In this document: piece after piece, positions 12,301 through 22,321 of the stretch
Layout of the letters: each line of letters starts with the position of its first letter
How positions within the stretch are numbered: the stretch's first letter is position 1
Translations under genes and position numbers: made by a program
The notes under the pieces: model-generated
The model's database searches: none
Told to the model about the DNA's origin: nothing
Seen by the model: only the letters and a program-made list of their open reading frames with translations
DNA from: Zygnema cylindricum
Lineage: Eukaryota; Streptophyta; Zygnematophyceae; Zygnematales; Zygnemataceae
NCBI GenBank assembly: GCA_037447655.1
Contig: JBBHKE010001377.1
Coordinates: 312,241-376,240, forward strand
Reading direction: 5' to 3'
DNA length: 64,000 nt

Positions 12301-12734
12301 CGCAAGCTTACAAACACAAACGGGCCATGGGATGTCCAATGTTCTAAGTTGACGCTAAAGAGCCAACCCGTTGTTCCCGCCATAAAGAAAGGTGGAGCTA
12401 GACTTTCCAAACAATAGTGATCTAACATTCTAACACATGTTAAGCGCTCGACTAAGGTTGCGCACCTCATGACATATCGTCACCTCTGAGGTGGTGGGCA
12501 GCAAAAGAGAACATCGCAAAGACGGGCTTGCAACGAGCATCGATACATTGGCGGATCATCCATCGAGATTTTCTTGACAACAAATAGAGAAACCGAATGA
12601 CCTAATGACATTCCCACAATTGTCCCTTCCTTGTACAGATAAGGGGATCATTTGGGAAAGTCGTCATCTTACTCTTTTTAACCATGGTAATGCACGTGAG
12701 AGGCATTAGTCCAGGATACCGAAAATAATACATA
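9308..12734. other. Noncoding DNA with no recognised gene
   Basis: Several short open frames exist (for example near 9370-9600, 10594-10845 and 12255-12470) but none carries a recognisable motif, and flanking frames are closed. Around 11700-12650 the base composition is less AT-rich and may be a decayed coding sequence, but I could not tie it to a family. Confidence 0.35.
10985..11415. promoter_or_regulatory. Cluster of TGACG/TGACGT motifs (possible bZIP sites)
   Basis: Within about 430 bp there are a palindromic TGACGTCA near 10990, TTGACGTAA near 11178, GTGACGTAA near 11302, ATGACGTCG near 11353 and GTGACGTCG near 11410. Between them CGTCTAC/GTAGACG motifs recur in both orientations (11060-11170). 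TGACGT is the core bound by plant TGA-type bZIP factors. No adjacent gene start was identified, so a regulatory role is only inferred from motif density. Confidence 0.25.
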
Positions 12735-12934
12735 ATTATTCGTAAGATTTGCAAAAAATCTAATGTTAGTATCGTGTTAGTGACTTTGGGGTAGGATTTA
12801 GGGCGTTATTCGCAATAACACTTACTTTCAAAATTTGCAATTATCAAGTTTGTTGTTTTCTTCCACTATACTAAGAGTAGAATGTACAATAATGTTGGAT
12901 AGTATGGACTCTAGTGGTACGTGCTTATAAAACC

Positions 12935-13961
12935 TGTAGAAATTAATGGTTATTTTTAGTATTTTCTAAGTCTAAAATGAAAGGCAGAAAAGAAGCCGAG
13001 GCAGTTTGGTTCTAACTCCTCTCTTCAGCTCCCACACTTGTCGCAGTCACTGGAAGTTAAAGAGGAAGCTAGAGCTATAGCTGCCTATGCTGATTAAAAG
13101 ATAGAGAGGCAAGTGGTAGATTTTGGTAGATTTACCGAAATACACTTGAAGAACCCAAGATTTGATCGTAGTACCTGCCGTCTGTCAAGTCTCAAATAGA
13201 CGCTAGCTTTATGCCAAAGTCTAAGATCGGTGTTGGGCTGTGAAGCGTGAACTACTTTATTTAACTAAAACTATAGACGTCGCGCATGGATATAGGTTTG
13301 TAAAGTACGAAGTACGATATGGTTTCGAAGCGGATGCCGCGCATTTTGTTTTCAACAGCGAAACAAATATCGCCCAACGATTTATGACGGCTACGATTAA
13401 AACCCGGTTTTGATCGAACGACCGCGAAGGATGCCGAGATCGCGGAATAAGATTTGGGCAGTTTTCCGTCACCTCCACATCGATTCACACGTGGCACGAC
13501 CACATTGGACTACGGCATCTTTGGGGATTCCACGATCGAATCCAGATATGACATGTGTCGACTGCTTGGCCATGTCGTAGAATAGTCGTACAGAAAGTAC
13601 ACCGGCACCTGTACCTTTCTGTAAGACACAATATTTTGATTGGTGCCGTACTTCATTAGATAGAGATTTAGAGAGAGATAAACCTTAAGAAAATTTGGTA
13701 GATAGGACCCTCTCCCCTAGAGAGCCTCTGTACAAAAGGTCAACTTTGACCATCCATAACATATTGCTCAAGGGAGCAAATTTAGAGATTCTTTTTGCTA
13801 TCGACCCAGGGGAGTCTTCCTTTCACAGGGGTGGAGGTGGTCAAAGTTTTTGTCTGTCAGGGTGACAGTTTTTTTTGTTGAAACACAAAGGGGTCTGGGT
13901 TATCCTAGAGGCTTCGTGTGAGCTGCTTACTCCGAGGGCCAATGGAGGTCTCAGAGTTGCA
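12935..13961 (+). repeat. 5' LTR of copia element 1 (LTR family A)
   Basis: Begins TGTAGAAATTAATGG and ends GAGTTGCA, so TG...CA. It matches the 3' LTR end to end with scattered substitutions and small indels. Its last 20 bases (from 13942) contain ATGGAGGTCTCAGAGTTGCA, which is in frame with gag. Confidence 0.92.
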
Positions 13962-14919
13962 GGTTATGGGCCCACCCTCTAGGGTGCCCATCTTTAATGG
14001 AACAGGTTTCATATACTGAGAGTGTATGATAACTGGAGCTCTATGTGAGAAAAGGTTTTGAGGAATAATGAGTGGACAGGTGAGGCGTTCACCCAGTCTT
14101 AGCCTCCCTCCAAGGTTTGGAGGAAGCAGATTCACCAAATATGCAGATCCATCTCCAACAGAGGAGACAAAGGAAGGGGAGGTGGTGGACAAAGGAAACG
14201 AGAAAGAGAGGATCACACCGATAGCAACCGGTTCAGCATTCATGTCACCTTTTCCGAGGAACGAGGAGAATGATACCGATACCTGGGACTACAACAATAT
14301 GGCGGCAAAACACTTCATCCTCCGCCATCTTTCTCAAGGGCTTCCATCTCCTCATTTGCAGTTAAAGAGGGCATCCGATCATAGGGTGGCTCTCATAGAG
14401 ATATATGAAAGTGGTACGATTCAACAATAGCAGTTAGCTGATCAAAAAATTAACGTATATGTATACAAAGGGGGGAAGATGTTGGATTTTTGTAATGAGC
14501 TCGCAACACTTTTCATGGAGTTACAGAGTGCTAGACAGGTTTAAACTGAAAAGATGAAGGTTAACTGCTTGCTCATGAAGTTACCTGATGAGTTCGAGAA
14601 CATAGTCAACCGTGTGGAAGACTTGCCAGACTCAAGGTGGATATGGAATTCAGTGGTAGGGATGATTCTCGTTCGAGAGAACACGATTGAGATTCGAAGG
14701 GGAGGAAAGAGTGGGCAAGCTTTGGTAGCTGGGACCGATTGGAGGAACTGCGATTCTAGGAAACCGGTCGGAAATTATGGAGGGGGGGGGGCAGAAAAAT
14801 CAGACCGAGGAGTTTGGGCTCTTGTGACTCAGGTACACGGCGATGAATCCGAGGACAATGACGGTGAGTTCTTGCTGGATGAGGAGTTGGAGGCAAAGAC
14901 GAAGGTCGAAATTCCTTGA
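13942..14919 (+). pseudogene. gag of copia element 1
   Basis: The frame starts with the ATG at 13942 inside the LTR, crosses the LTR edge and the primer-binding site, and reads VMGPPSRVPIFNG, matching the gag N-termini of elements 2 and 3 in this window. A stop soon follows. Downstream pieces in shifted or interrupted frames carry the helical capsid-like segment typical of UBN2-type plant copia gag (for example MKVNCLLMKLPDEFENI near 14554). No zinc knuckle can be found where elements 2 and 3 have one, so it has been lost or shifted out of frame. Several stops (for example 14428-14430) show that it is dead. Confidence 0.8.
13962..13976 (+). other. Primer-binding site, half initiator tRNA-Met type
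   Basis: GGTTATGGGCCCACC directly follows the LTR. It is the exact 15-nt complement of GGTGGGCCCATAACC, which spans the anticodon stem and CAT anticodon of plant initiator tRNA-Met (known sequence). The usual plant copia site TGGTATCAGAGC is absent. Drosophila copia is known to prime from a tRNA-Met half in the same way. Confidence 0.75.
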
Positions 14920-15998
14920 AAGCATAAGTGTGCTTTTGGATGTTTGAAAGGTGAAAGAGGTTGGATTGTGGATTTCGGTGCCTCCATGCACATGTGTAAA
15001 AATAAACACCTATTCATTAAGATGACAAAGATTCCCACCGTAGAGATAGAGTATGGGAATGGGAGTTTAGTCACTACTACTATGGTAGGATTGGTAGATC
15101 TGAAAGTCTTTGTGGAGGGAAAGACATCCATAGTGGCATTCTCTGATGTGTAGTTTATTCTAGAGTTAAACAAAAACCTCATCTCAATGTCTGTGTTATA
15201 TGATAAGGGTTTTGAGACTAGCACTAGGAAGGGAACTTTTACTTCTAGCTTTGAGGAGGAAGTTTATTTCACTGTTGAAAAAGGTAACCAAAAGATGTTT
15301 AGGCTTATTTTAAACCATGAAAAGAAGAAACTTTACTATGCTATTATGTTGTGGCATAAGAGGCTTGGACATGTGCATTTAGATAAGTTGAAAGAAATGA
15401 AAAAGATGAGAATAGTGGAAGGAATTCAGTTCGAAGAATGTGAAAACCTAAGTGACTGTAGTGGTTGTGCTCAAGGTAAAGCACACAAATTACCCTTCCC
15501 AAAGGAAGCCACTTATAAAGGGGAAAAAATGTTAGACTAGGTACACACTAATATTTGGGGACCAGCCAAAATGCCCTCACCCGGTGGTAAAAGTTTTATG
15601 ATGACAATCATTGACGTTTGGTCTCGATACTTTAGAGTGTATTTTTTGAAAAATAATCAGAGGCCCCACAAGTTTTATGGAATATAAGGCATGGAGTGAG
15701 AAACTCCATGAAACCCCTATTAAGAGAGTAAGGAGTGATAATGGGGAAGTATACTTCCAATAAGTTTGAGGATTTTCTGAGAGAAGATGGAGTGCAACAC
15801 CAAAAGACAGTTCCTGAAAATCCTGAGCAGAATGGTGTAGTCGAGAGGTTAAATAGAACTCTAAGTGATAGTGCCAAGAGTATGCTCTCAGATAAGAAAA
15901 TAGGAAGGAGATCTTGGGCCGAAGCTATGAACTGTGCAAATTATTTCAAGAATAAAGTTCTTACCTCGGCAGTAAAAGGCCAAACTCCTTATGAGAGA

Positions 15999-16169
15999 TG
16001 TGTTGTTCTTTGGTCTAAAATAGACCGCAGAAGCGACCCAAACTATCATGCAAAAAGCTAAGCCAAAAATAGGTCGACGAACAATCATTTGAAATGCATC
16101 CTCCATTTAACATACAACAACATTTAGGGTTTCATGGAATAATCAACATAAATAAACCCTATGACAACG
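15999..16169. other. Replacement segment within copia element 1 pol
   Basis: Between the codons for TPYER and LGYDEDVKG this copy has 171 bp unrelated to the 39 codons found at the same place in element 4 (minus strand near 62900). The start TGTGTTGTTC and the inner ACAACAAC show no clear inverted repeat pair. It looks like a deletion filled with other DNA, or a small decayed insertion with loss of flanking sequence. Confidence 0.65.
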
Positions 16170-18119
16170 CTAGGATATGATGAAGATGTAAAAGGATATG
16201 TAGTCTATGATCTCAAGAGAGAAGATATAATCCTAGTAAAGCATCTTGTGGTCATGGATGAAGGGAAATCTATAGATCCCTTTAAGCATACAAAGACAGC
16301 CAAAATCAGATTTGAGTCAGGAAATTTTGATGACTTTGAGCTTCCTAACTATCCAGGTTTTCAACAAAATGGTGATCTTGCACGTTCAAATCAAACCGAG
16401 GAGGACTCAGCCGTGGAACCCTTAGTGCCAACTCCAACGGAAGCGGAAGACGTGGTGGAAATATACCCGGAATCGAGGGATAAGGGAGAAGTCGAAACTA
16501 TTCGAAAGAATCCACGAGAGCCATCCATTTCAACATCAAAATTTAAGGGTGGAAGGAGAAGCAGCAAAAGACTGAAGGAGAATCAAGTTAACAATAAGGA
16601 AACCAAACTGTCTCATCCCGATGAACCCCAGACTTATGTTGAGGTGATGAAATGTTTTAAGAGGAACCAGTGGAAGACAACCATTAATGAGGAGATGACT
16701 TCGATTATGGCACCCAATACGTGGGGGTTGGTGGACTGTCCCCCTGATAGGAAGCCAATCAGGTGTAAGTGGGTATTCAAATTGAAACTCAACCAGGATA
16801 ACACCATTGAGCGGTACAAGGCTCGGTTAGTGGCAAAGGAATTTACCCAGAAAGAGAAAATTGACTACGAGGAGACTTTTGCTCCTGTCGTCAGGTTTCC
16901 CTCAGTTCGGATACTTCTCAGTATGGCGGCAGCAGAAGACATGGAAGTGCATCAGATGGACATCAAGACGGCCTTCCTACATGGAGAGTTGGAAGAGAAG
17001 ATTTTTATGCGACACCTCAAAGGATTTGTGGAGCAAGGGGAGGAGAGCAAGGTAAGCCGATTGATCAAATCTTTGTATGGGCTGAAACAGGCGCCTCGGC
17101 AATGGAACAAGAAGGTCGATGAGTTTCTTAAAGGTTTAGGATATATTCGCATCAGCTCAGATCACTCAATTTATTTGTTTGAAGATGAGGAAGGAATCAT
17201 TTTTCTTGCAATTTCTGTTGATGATTTGCTTGTTTTAAGGAAATCTATGGATAAAATAAATAAGTTGAAAAATGATCTAAAAAGAAGATTTGAGATGAAG
17301 GATATGGGAGTAGCAAGGTATATTTTGGGAATTCAGGTAGAGAGAGACAAATATAAAATTATAATAAGATTAACTCAAAAAGAAGCCATTGGAAACATTT
17401 TAGAAAATTTCCAAATGGACAAGGCTAATTGTTGTACCACTCCTATGTAACTAAACAAGGGAAGTGAGGGGAGTGAGGAAGAGGGAGTTATAATCTTGGA
17501 TGATGAGGTAGGCTCGGAAGAGATAAGATTTATGCAGACCATCCCTTATAGATAAATAGTGGGTAGCCTAATATATTTCATGAATTGTACCCGTCCGGAC
17601 ATAGCCGTAGCTGTAGGAGTACTAAGTAGGAGTCTGAATGCTCCCACTAAGAAAGATTTGGAGGCAGCTAAGAGAGTCCTTAGATATCTCATAGGGACTA
17701 GAGATCTATGGTTGCATTTGGGTGTGAATGATACTGACATTACCACTTGGAGTGATGCCAGCTATGGAGATGCTCCTATGAGGAGATGCACGTCCGGGTA
17801 TGTATTGTATGTGGGTGATGGGGCTTGCAGTTGGAGCAGCAAGCAGCAAAAGGTCATTGCTTAGTCCACCATGGAGGCTGAGTACATGGCCTCTTGCTCT
17901 CCTGTAAAAGAATTGATATGGGTCAAGTTTTTGCTTGGTGAGCTAGGTCACCTTAAGAGTGGTGTGCATAATTTTTTTTGTGATAATCAGGCAACAATCG
18001 TTATTCTTGCAAATCCTAAACATCATTTTACAACCAAACACATGGACATTAAACTGAGTTTTGTTAGAGACAAGGTAGAAAACAAAATAATCAGTTTAGA
18101 GTACAGACCAGATAGCGAG

Positions 18120-18233
18120 ATGGTAGCTGATATGATGACCAAACCTGTGCATTCCCCTAAGCTAAGTTTTTGCAAGATGGTAGCAGATATGATGACCAAA
18201 CCTGTGCCTTCTGCTAAGCTAATTTTTTGCAGG
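18120..18233 (+). repeat. 57-bp in-frame tandem duplication at the end of RNase H
   Basis: ATGGTAGCTGATATGATG at 18120 recurs at 18177 as ATGGTAGCAGATATGATG, with the same following sequence. The copies encode two versions of MVADMMTKPV-S-KL-FC, 19 codons each, so the frame is kept. Confidence 0.9.
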
Positions 18234-18279
18234 GAGAAGTGTGGTCTGAAATTAAAGAGTGACTAGAAAATAAGGGGAG

Positions 18280-19331
18280 TGTGGAAATTAATGGTTATTT
18301 TTAGTATTTTCTAGGTCTAAAATGAAAGGTAGAAAAGAAGCCGAGGCAGTTTGCTTCTAACTCCTCTCTCCAGCTCTAACACTTGTCGCGGTCATTGAAA
18401 GTTGAAGATGAAGCTAGAGCCATGGCTGCCTATGCTGCTTAAAAGATAGAGAGACAGGTGGTAGATTTTGGTAGATTTACCATAATACACTTGACGGACC
18501 CAAGATTTGATCATGGTACCTACCGTCTGTCAAGTTTTAAATAGACTGTAGCTTTATCTTATAGTCTACGATCGGTGCTGAGACATATAGGGTTTGACAA
18601 ATATACAAACTGTGAAGCGTGAACTAATTCATTTAACTGAAACTATAGACGTGGCACATGGATACACGTTTGTAAAGTACGGAGTACGATATGGTTCCGA
18701 AAAGGATACCGCGCAATTTGTTTCGATAGCGAAACAAATATCGCGCAACGATTTATGACGGCTACGATTAAAACCCGATTTTGATCGGACGGCCGCGAAA
18801 GATGCCGAGATCGCGGAATAGGATTTTGTTGGTTTCGGTCACCGCCATATTGATTGACACGTGGCACAACCACATTGGATTACGACATCTTCGGGAATTA
18901 AAAGATCGAATCTAGATATGACATGTGTCGGCTGGTTGGCCATGTCGTAGAATGGTCGTACAGAAAGTACATCGACACCTGTACCTTTCTGTAAGACACA
19001 GTATTTTGATTGGTGTCGTACTTCATTAGATAGAGTTTTAGAGAGAGATAAACCTTAGGAAAATTTGGTAGATAGGACCCGCTCCCCTAGAGAGCCTTTG
19101 TACAAAAGGTCAACTTTGACCCTCCATAACATACTGCTCAAGGGAGCAAGTTTAGAGATTCTTTTTGCTATCGACTCAGAGGAGTCTTCCTTTCACAGAG
19201 GTGGAGGTGGTCAAAGTTTTTGTTTGCCAGGGTGGCAGTTTTTTTTGTTGAAACACAAAGGGATCAGGGTTATCCTAGATGCTTTGTATGAGCTGCTTAC
19301 TCTGAGGGCCAATGGAGGACTCAAAGTTGCA
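18280..19331 (+). repeat. 3' LTR of copia element 1 (LTR family A)
   Basis: Preceded by a polypurine tract ATAAGGGGAG (18270-18279). Begins TGTGGAAATTAATGG and ends AAAGTTGCA. It is 1052 bp against 1027 for the 5' copy, with noticeable divergence, so the insertion is not recent. Confidence 0.92.
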
Positions 19332-19890
19332 AAGCCTTCATTATCTTTTGTTTTCCGCTTACTTGGCCATACTCGATATTTATTGTTTTGAATCACCCGG
19401 CCGAATCCGGCCAGCCCCGATAACTGTGCACCCTAACCCGTTCCGAATCTGACGCGGTTGGCCGGTATGGATCGGGTACAGATTCCGGTGCCAAATTTTG
19501 GGTGCTGGTCAGATTTGGCTAGGTGATTCAAAGAAAAAAAATATTGGATTACGGTCGGGTAAGGAAAAAACGAAAATAATTGAAGGTTTCTTAACAACAT
19601 ATTTTAAGGATGTAGACTACCATCTCCCACGTGTACTTGCACCTCTCTTTATTTCCTTGGAACATTAATTCTAATTTCGCATTAACACAATTAAATCTTT
19701 AACGCTAATGATGACGAGAGGTGTATTGTCTATACTGTCCAACATTATTGTACTTTGAGTGGACGGAAGAACATTGATAATTGCAAATTCTACTTCGAAA
19801 GTAACTATCATCACTTATAACGGAGCAAATCCCACCACAAGCCATCGACACGATAATAACACTATTAATTTCGCAAATCTTAAAGTAAAA

Positions 19891-20339
19891 TAGGAGCTCG
19901 CAAATCGTACTGTGTGAAGAGAGATTTGAAAAAGACGCGGTACACGTTTTTTTGCAGGGGTGGTTTACTAATTAGTTTGTACTTAGCCAAAACATGATTT
20001 TTAACGACTACCCGTATCCGAATAACTTTTTTTTTTTTGTAAATGCCAATAGGATACGGGGTAGCAACGTAGGACTGTGCGTTGACTTGTCTGAATTGCG
20101 AGTGTTCATATTTTTGAAAAGAAAAAAACGTCAGATTTGGATTGTTAAAATTTTGATTTTTGTGACCTCTGATTACAGGTCAAAGGTCCCAAAAGTCAAA
20201 ATTTTAAATACTTGTAACTGACAATCTTTTTTTCCTGAATACCGGTTACCCGACCGGGTTATGTCACGCTCCTAAATTGTTTCTCGTTACCCGATACGCG
20301 TTAACGAAAATAAAAGTTAACCGAAACTCAATTTCTCCC
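19891..20339. other. Noncoding DNA
   Basis: AT-rich, with no gene or element ends recognised. Confidence 0.4.
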
Positions 20340-21545
20340 AACTACTCGTACCCGCCCATACCTTAATAAGTACAAAATTAGTGGCACAACTCTCTTATAC
20401 CTTCCACGATACCAAGAGTACGAATTAATAGTGTTGTGTATCGGTAAAATAATTATCGCGATAACACCGATACCGATAGTTATCGGTTATCGAACGGCCA
20501 GCGGTCCCGATATATTTGTACTTTCTGTACTTTCTCTCCGCAGTGCTTTCTGTCCGGTAAACTGAACGGTAAGTTTACGAGAAATGTACGGTTTTTTACG
20601 GGAAATGTACGAAATTTGACGGAAAAATACGTTGCACTTTGTAGTACTTTTTAGGCGGTTATTTGAACATAAATTTTACAGGAACGAACGAAATTGTACG
20701 GATAAACTGATTATCATGGAATGGTAAAAAGACGGCGGACACAAAGTACATCGGATGCAAAATAACATTATGCGCGCCGCCGGAATCAAACGGACGACAT
20801 TCAATGAGAAAATACGAGCGGACGGTCAGCGTGAGCGCCGGCATCTCGGAATGGGTTTTTTGGCGGCTTTTTTGCCGACGGATTGACACGTGGCAGGTTT
20901 CTAGTGGATCCCAAAAAATAAAGGGACAAAGCCACGACGTCGGATGTGAAAGGTACATCGTTTTAAGTGGAGCCGTACTAAAGCCGTACACATCTTATGT
21001 CGGCTACTGTACTTTCGGCTTGTACAAATGATCTGATTGGTAGGTACCTCAGGGGTTATGAGTAGGACGCGTCGGGGGAATAAGACGTACAGTTGAGTGT
21101 ACATGCCGTACATTTATCTGTACGGCTCGTACAGTTATCGCCGATAGTTATTGTTATCGACATTATCGCCGATAAGTAGCCGATATTATCGGCTACTTAT
21201 CGGCAATAAGACCGATAGCGATATATCGTACCAATATATCGATTATCGGGTCCCCGAAAAAAGGCCCATATCGGTTATCGGCAAATCCTTACCGATACAC
21301 AACACTACGAATTACAATGACGTTGGATAGTATGGACAGTACAAAACCTTCAATTTTTTTCGTTTTTTGCTTACCCGACCGTACCCTATTTTTTTGCTTT
21401 TTTTGTGTGAATCTGCTGCCCGAATCCTGCCGGCCCCCAAATTTTTGCACCCGAATCCGTTCCGGATCCGACGCGGCCGGTCGAGAAACGGTCGGGTACG
21501 GATTCGGGTACCCGGTTGCGACCTCTGTTACGGGTGAAGTCTATG
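20340..21545. repeat. Second copy of the repeat that hosts copia element 1, interrupted by a hAT element
   Basis: The part at 20340-20428 and the part at 21308-21545 together match 12845-12934 plus 19332-19540: GTTGGATAGTATGGAC, then AAAACCTTCA against AAACC | AAGCCTTCA, then TTTTGCTTACCCGACC against CCGCTTACTTGGCC, then a GC-rich stretch with CCCGAATCC and GACGCGG motifs. This copy lacks the copia insertion and so shows its empty site. The other copy lacks the hAT insertion. Confidence 0.75.
20429..21307. mobile_element. hAT-type non-autonomous element, copy 1
   Basis: Terminal inverted repeats TAGTGTTGTGTATCGGTAA and TTACCGATACACAACACTA are perfect. Flanks CGAATTAA and CGAATTAC form an 8-bp target duplication with one mismatch, as expected for hAT elements. 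It is 879 bp. Near its right end a palindrome around CGGCTACTTATCGG and many CGATA/TATCG words form subterminal structure. No transposase frame is present. Confidence 0.9.
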
Positions 21546-22105
21546 TTTTTTAGACACAGCGATTGCATGCATATCGCATGGCCATATCGGACATCACGAA
21601 TCCGTAAACGATGCGATGCCGTGTGCCAATCCAATTCAAGCGTGGAGATATCGAGGAAAAGATCTCCAGGTAGAATGCCAGGTGGACGTTTTTGCAACGT
21701 AGGACTAGTGACGTGTACCTTCTGAACGTGTCGAAAATACTTATCTTCCATGCAAACAGCCAAGTTTCTCGCTACAGTGGACCAGAATCTTCATTCGCCG
21801 GAAAATCTTTAGCCTTCTAGAATAGCCGGCCGAGTCTTTCTAGATACTCTTACATCTTAAATTCTTGTGCCGTCGTGCAGCGTTGGCCGTTAATTATTGG
21901 CTATTGCACACTTTGTTTGATGAGAAACAACCGGTCGAAACATCTGACCGGTTGTTTCTCCTCCACCTTCGCATTTCGAGACTGTTCCGGAACAACCGGC
22001 TGGCTAGATTTCGACCGTTTCATCTTTGCCGACAAACCATAATTTTCTAGAAGTAGAACAAACCTGCAAAGATTTCTCAAATTCTCTACTCCTTTCCGGC
22101 TACTG
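21546..22105. other. Noncoding DNA
   Basis: No gene recognised. The only structured part is the hairpin at 21922-21960. Confidence 0.4.
21922..21960. repeat. Perfect 15-bp hairpin
   Basis: GAGAAACAACCGGTC, a 9-nt loop, then GACCGGTTGTTTCTC. The stem is perfect. There is no T tract after it and no adjacent gene, so it is not called a terminator. A partial third copy of the arm (GGAACAACCGGCTGG) follows at about 21980. Confidence 0.85.
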
Positions 22106-22321
22106 CACCGTGTATCGCTATTAGTGTTAATAAGTTTTTCGCCACTTAAAACTTTTTTTCTCCGTACACACTGTCCGATTTTCAATTTGAGACCGTCAAT
22201 GAGAAGCTGAGAATCTTAACTTTCAATCTAAACCGTCAGATCTAAAAAGCGACAAGCGTGTACGGAGAAAAGTTGTTTAAAGAGACGAAAAAGACATCAA
22301 CACTAATAACGATTCACGGTG
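22106..22321. mobile_element. MITE B (CACCG-ended, 216 bp)
   Basis: The left end CACCGTGTATCGCTATTAG and right end CTAATAACGATTCACGGTG are long terminal inverted repeats. Further in, TTTTTTTCTCCGTACACA pairs with TGTACGGAGAAAA, so the element is largely foldback. It is the same length as MITE A and shares its ends. No coding capacity. Confidence 0.85.

Larger units (their letters stand above)
14944..18266 (+). pseudogene. pol of copia element 1 (PR, IN, RT, RNase H)
   Basis: Pieces in order are as follows. A protease remnant has WIVDFGASMHMC near 14960, where D-S-G is expected, so the active-site Ser is Phe. The GAG pre-integrase zinc finger has LWHKRLGHVHLDKL and CSGCAQGKAHKLPFP (15345-15510). 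The integrase core and EQNGVVERLNRT lie near 15820. The RT runs from 16600 with KWVFKLKL, YKARLVAKEF, HQMDIKTAFLHG and YGLKQAPRQWN. Its catalytic box reads SVDD where Y-V-D-D is usual. The RNase H has TWSDASYGD near 17750 and CDNQATI near 17980. At least six stops or frameshifts interrupt it (for example at 15150, 15538, 17448 and 17862). It also carries a foreign 171-bp segment and a 57-bp duplication. Confidence 0.9.
12935..19331 (+). mobile_element. Ty1/copia retrotransposon, element 1 (decayed)
   Basis: Two direct LTRs (12935-13961 and 18280-19331) enclose a gag-pol region in the copia order: gag, protease, integrase, reverse transcriptase, RNase H. Flanks are AAACC on the left and AAGCC on the right, a target duplication with one change. 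The element lies in a copy of an older repeat whose unoccupied form at 21315-21360 reads GTACAAAACCTTCA. It is unable to move on its own: there are many stops, the protease and RT active sites are altered, and part of the integrase-RT linker is replaced. Confidence 0.92.
12735..19890. mobile_element. Long-inverted-repeat DNA element, interrupted by copia element 1
   Basis: The segment 12745-12915 and the segment 19727-19890 are inverted copies of each other. GTACAATAATGTTGGA on the left is matched by TCCAACATTATTGTAC on the right, and TTTGCAATTATCAA by TTGATAATTGCAAA. The arms are about 170 bp and diverged. Without the retrotransposon the element would be roughly 760 bp. It has no coding capacity. 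Long arms of this kind suggest a MULE-like or foldback element, but the outer ends and target duplication were not resolved. Confidence 0.6.

Noticed and set aside
11690-12650. Armadillo-like pseudogene suggested by KELGGIQILV near 11750
   Set aside because: One short phrase is not enough, and I could not follow a repeat pattern in any frame.
13935-14000. Classic plant copia primer site TGGTATCAGAGC after the LTR
   Set aside because: That sequence is absent in elements 1, 2 and 3. The anticodon-region complement is present instead.
19065-19391. Frames reading LYKRSTLTLHN in several LTRs (19065 and 58205)
   Set aside because: They lie inside family A LTRs, recur only with the LTR, and contain no known domain, so they are LTR sequence and not genes.
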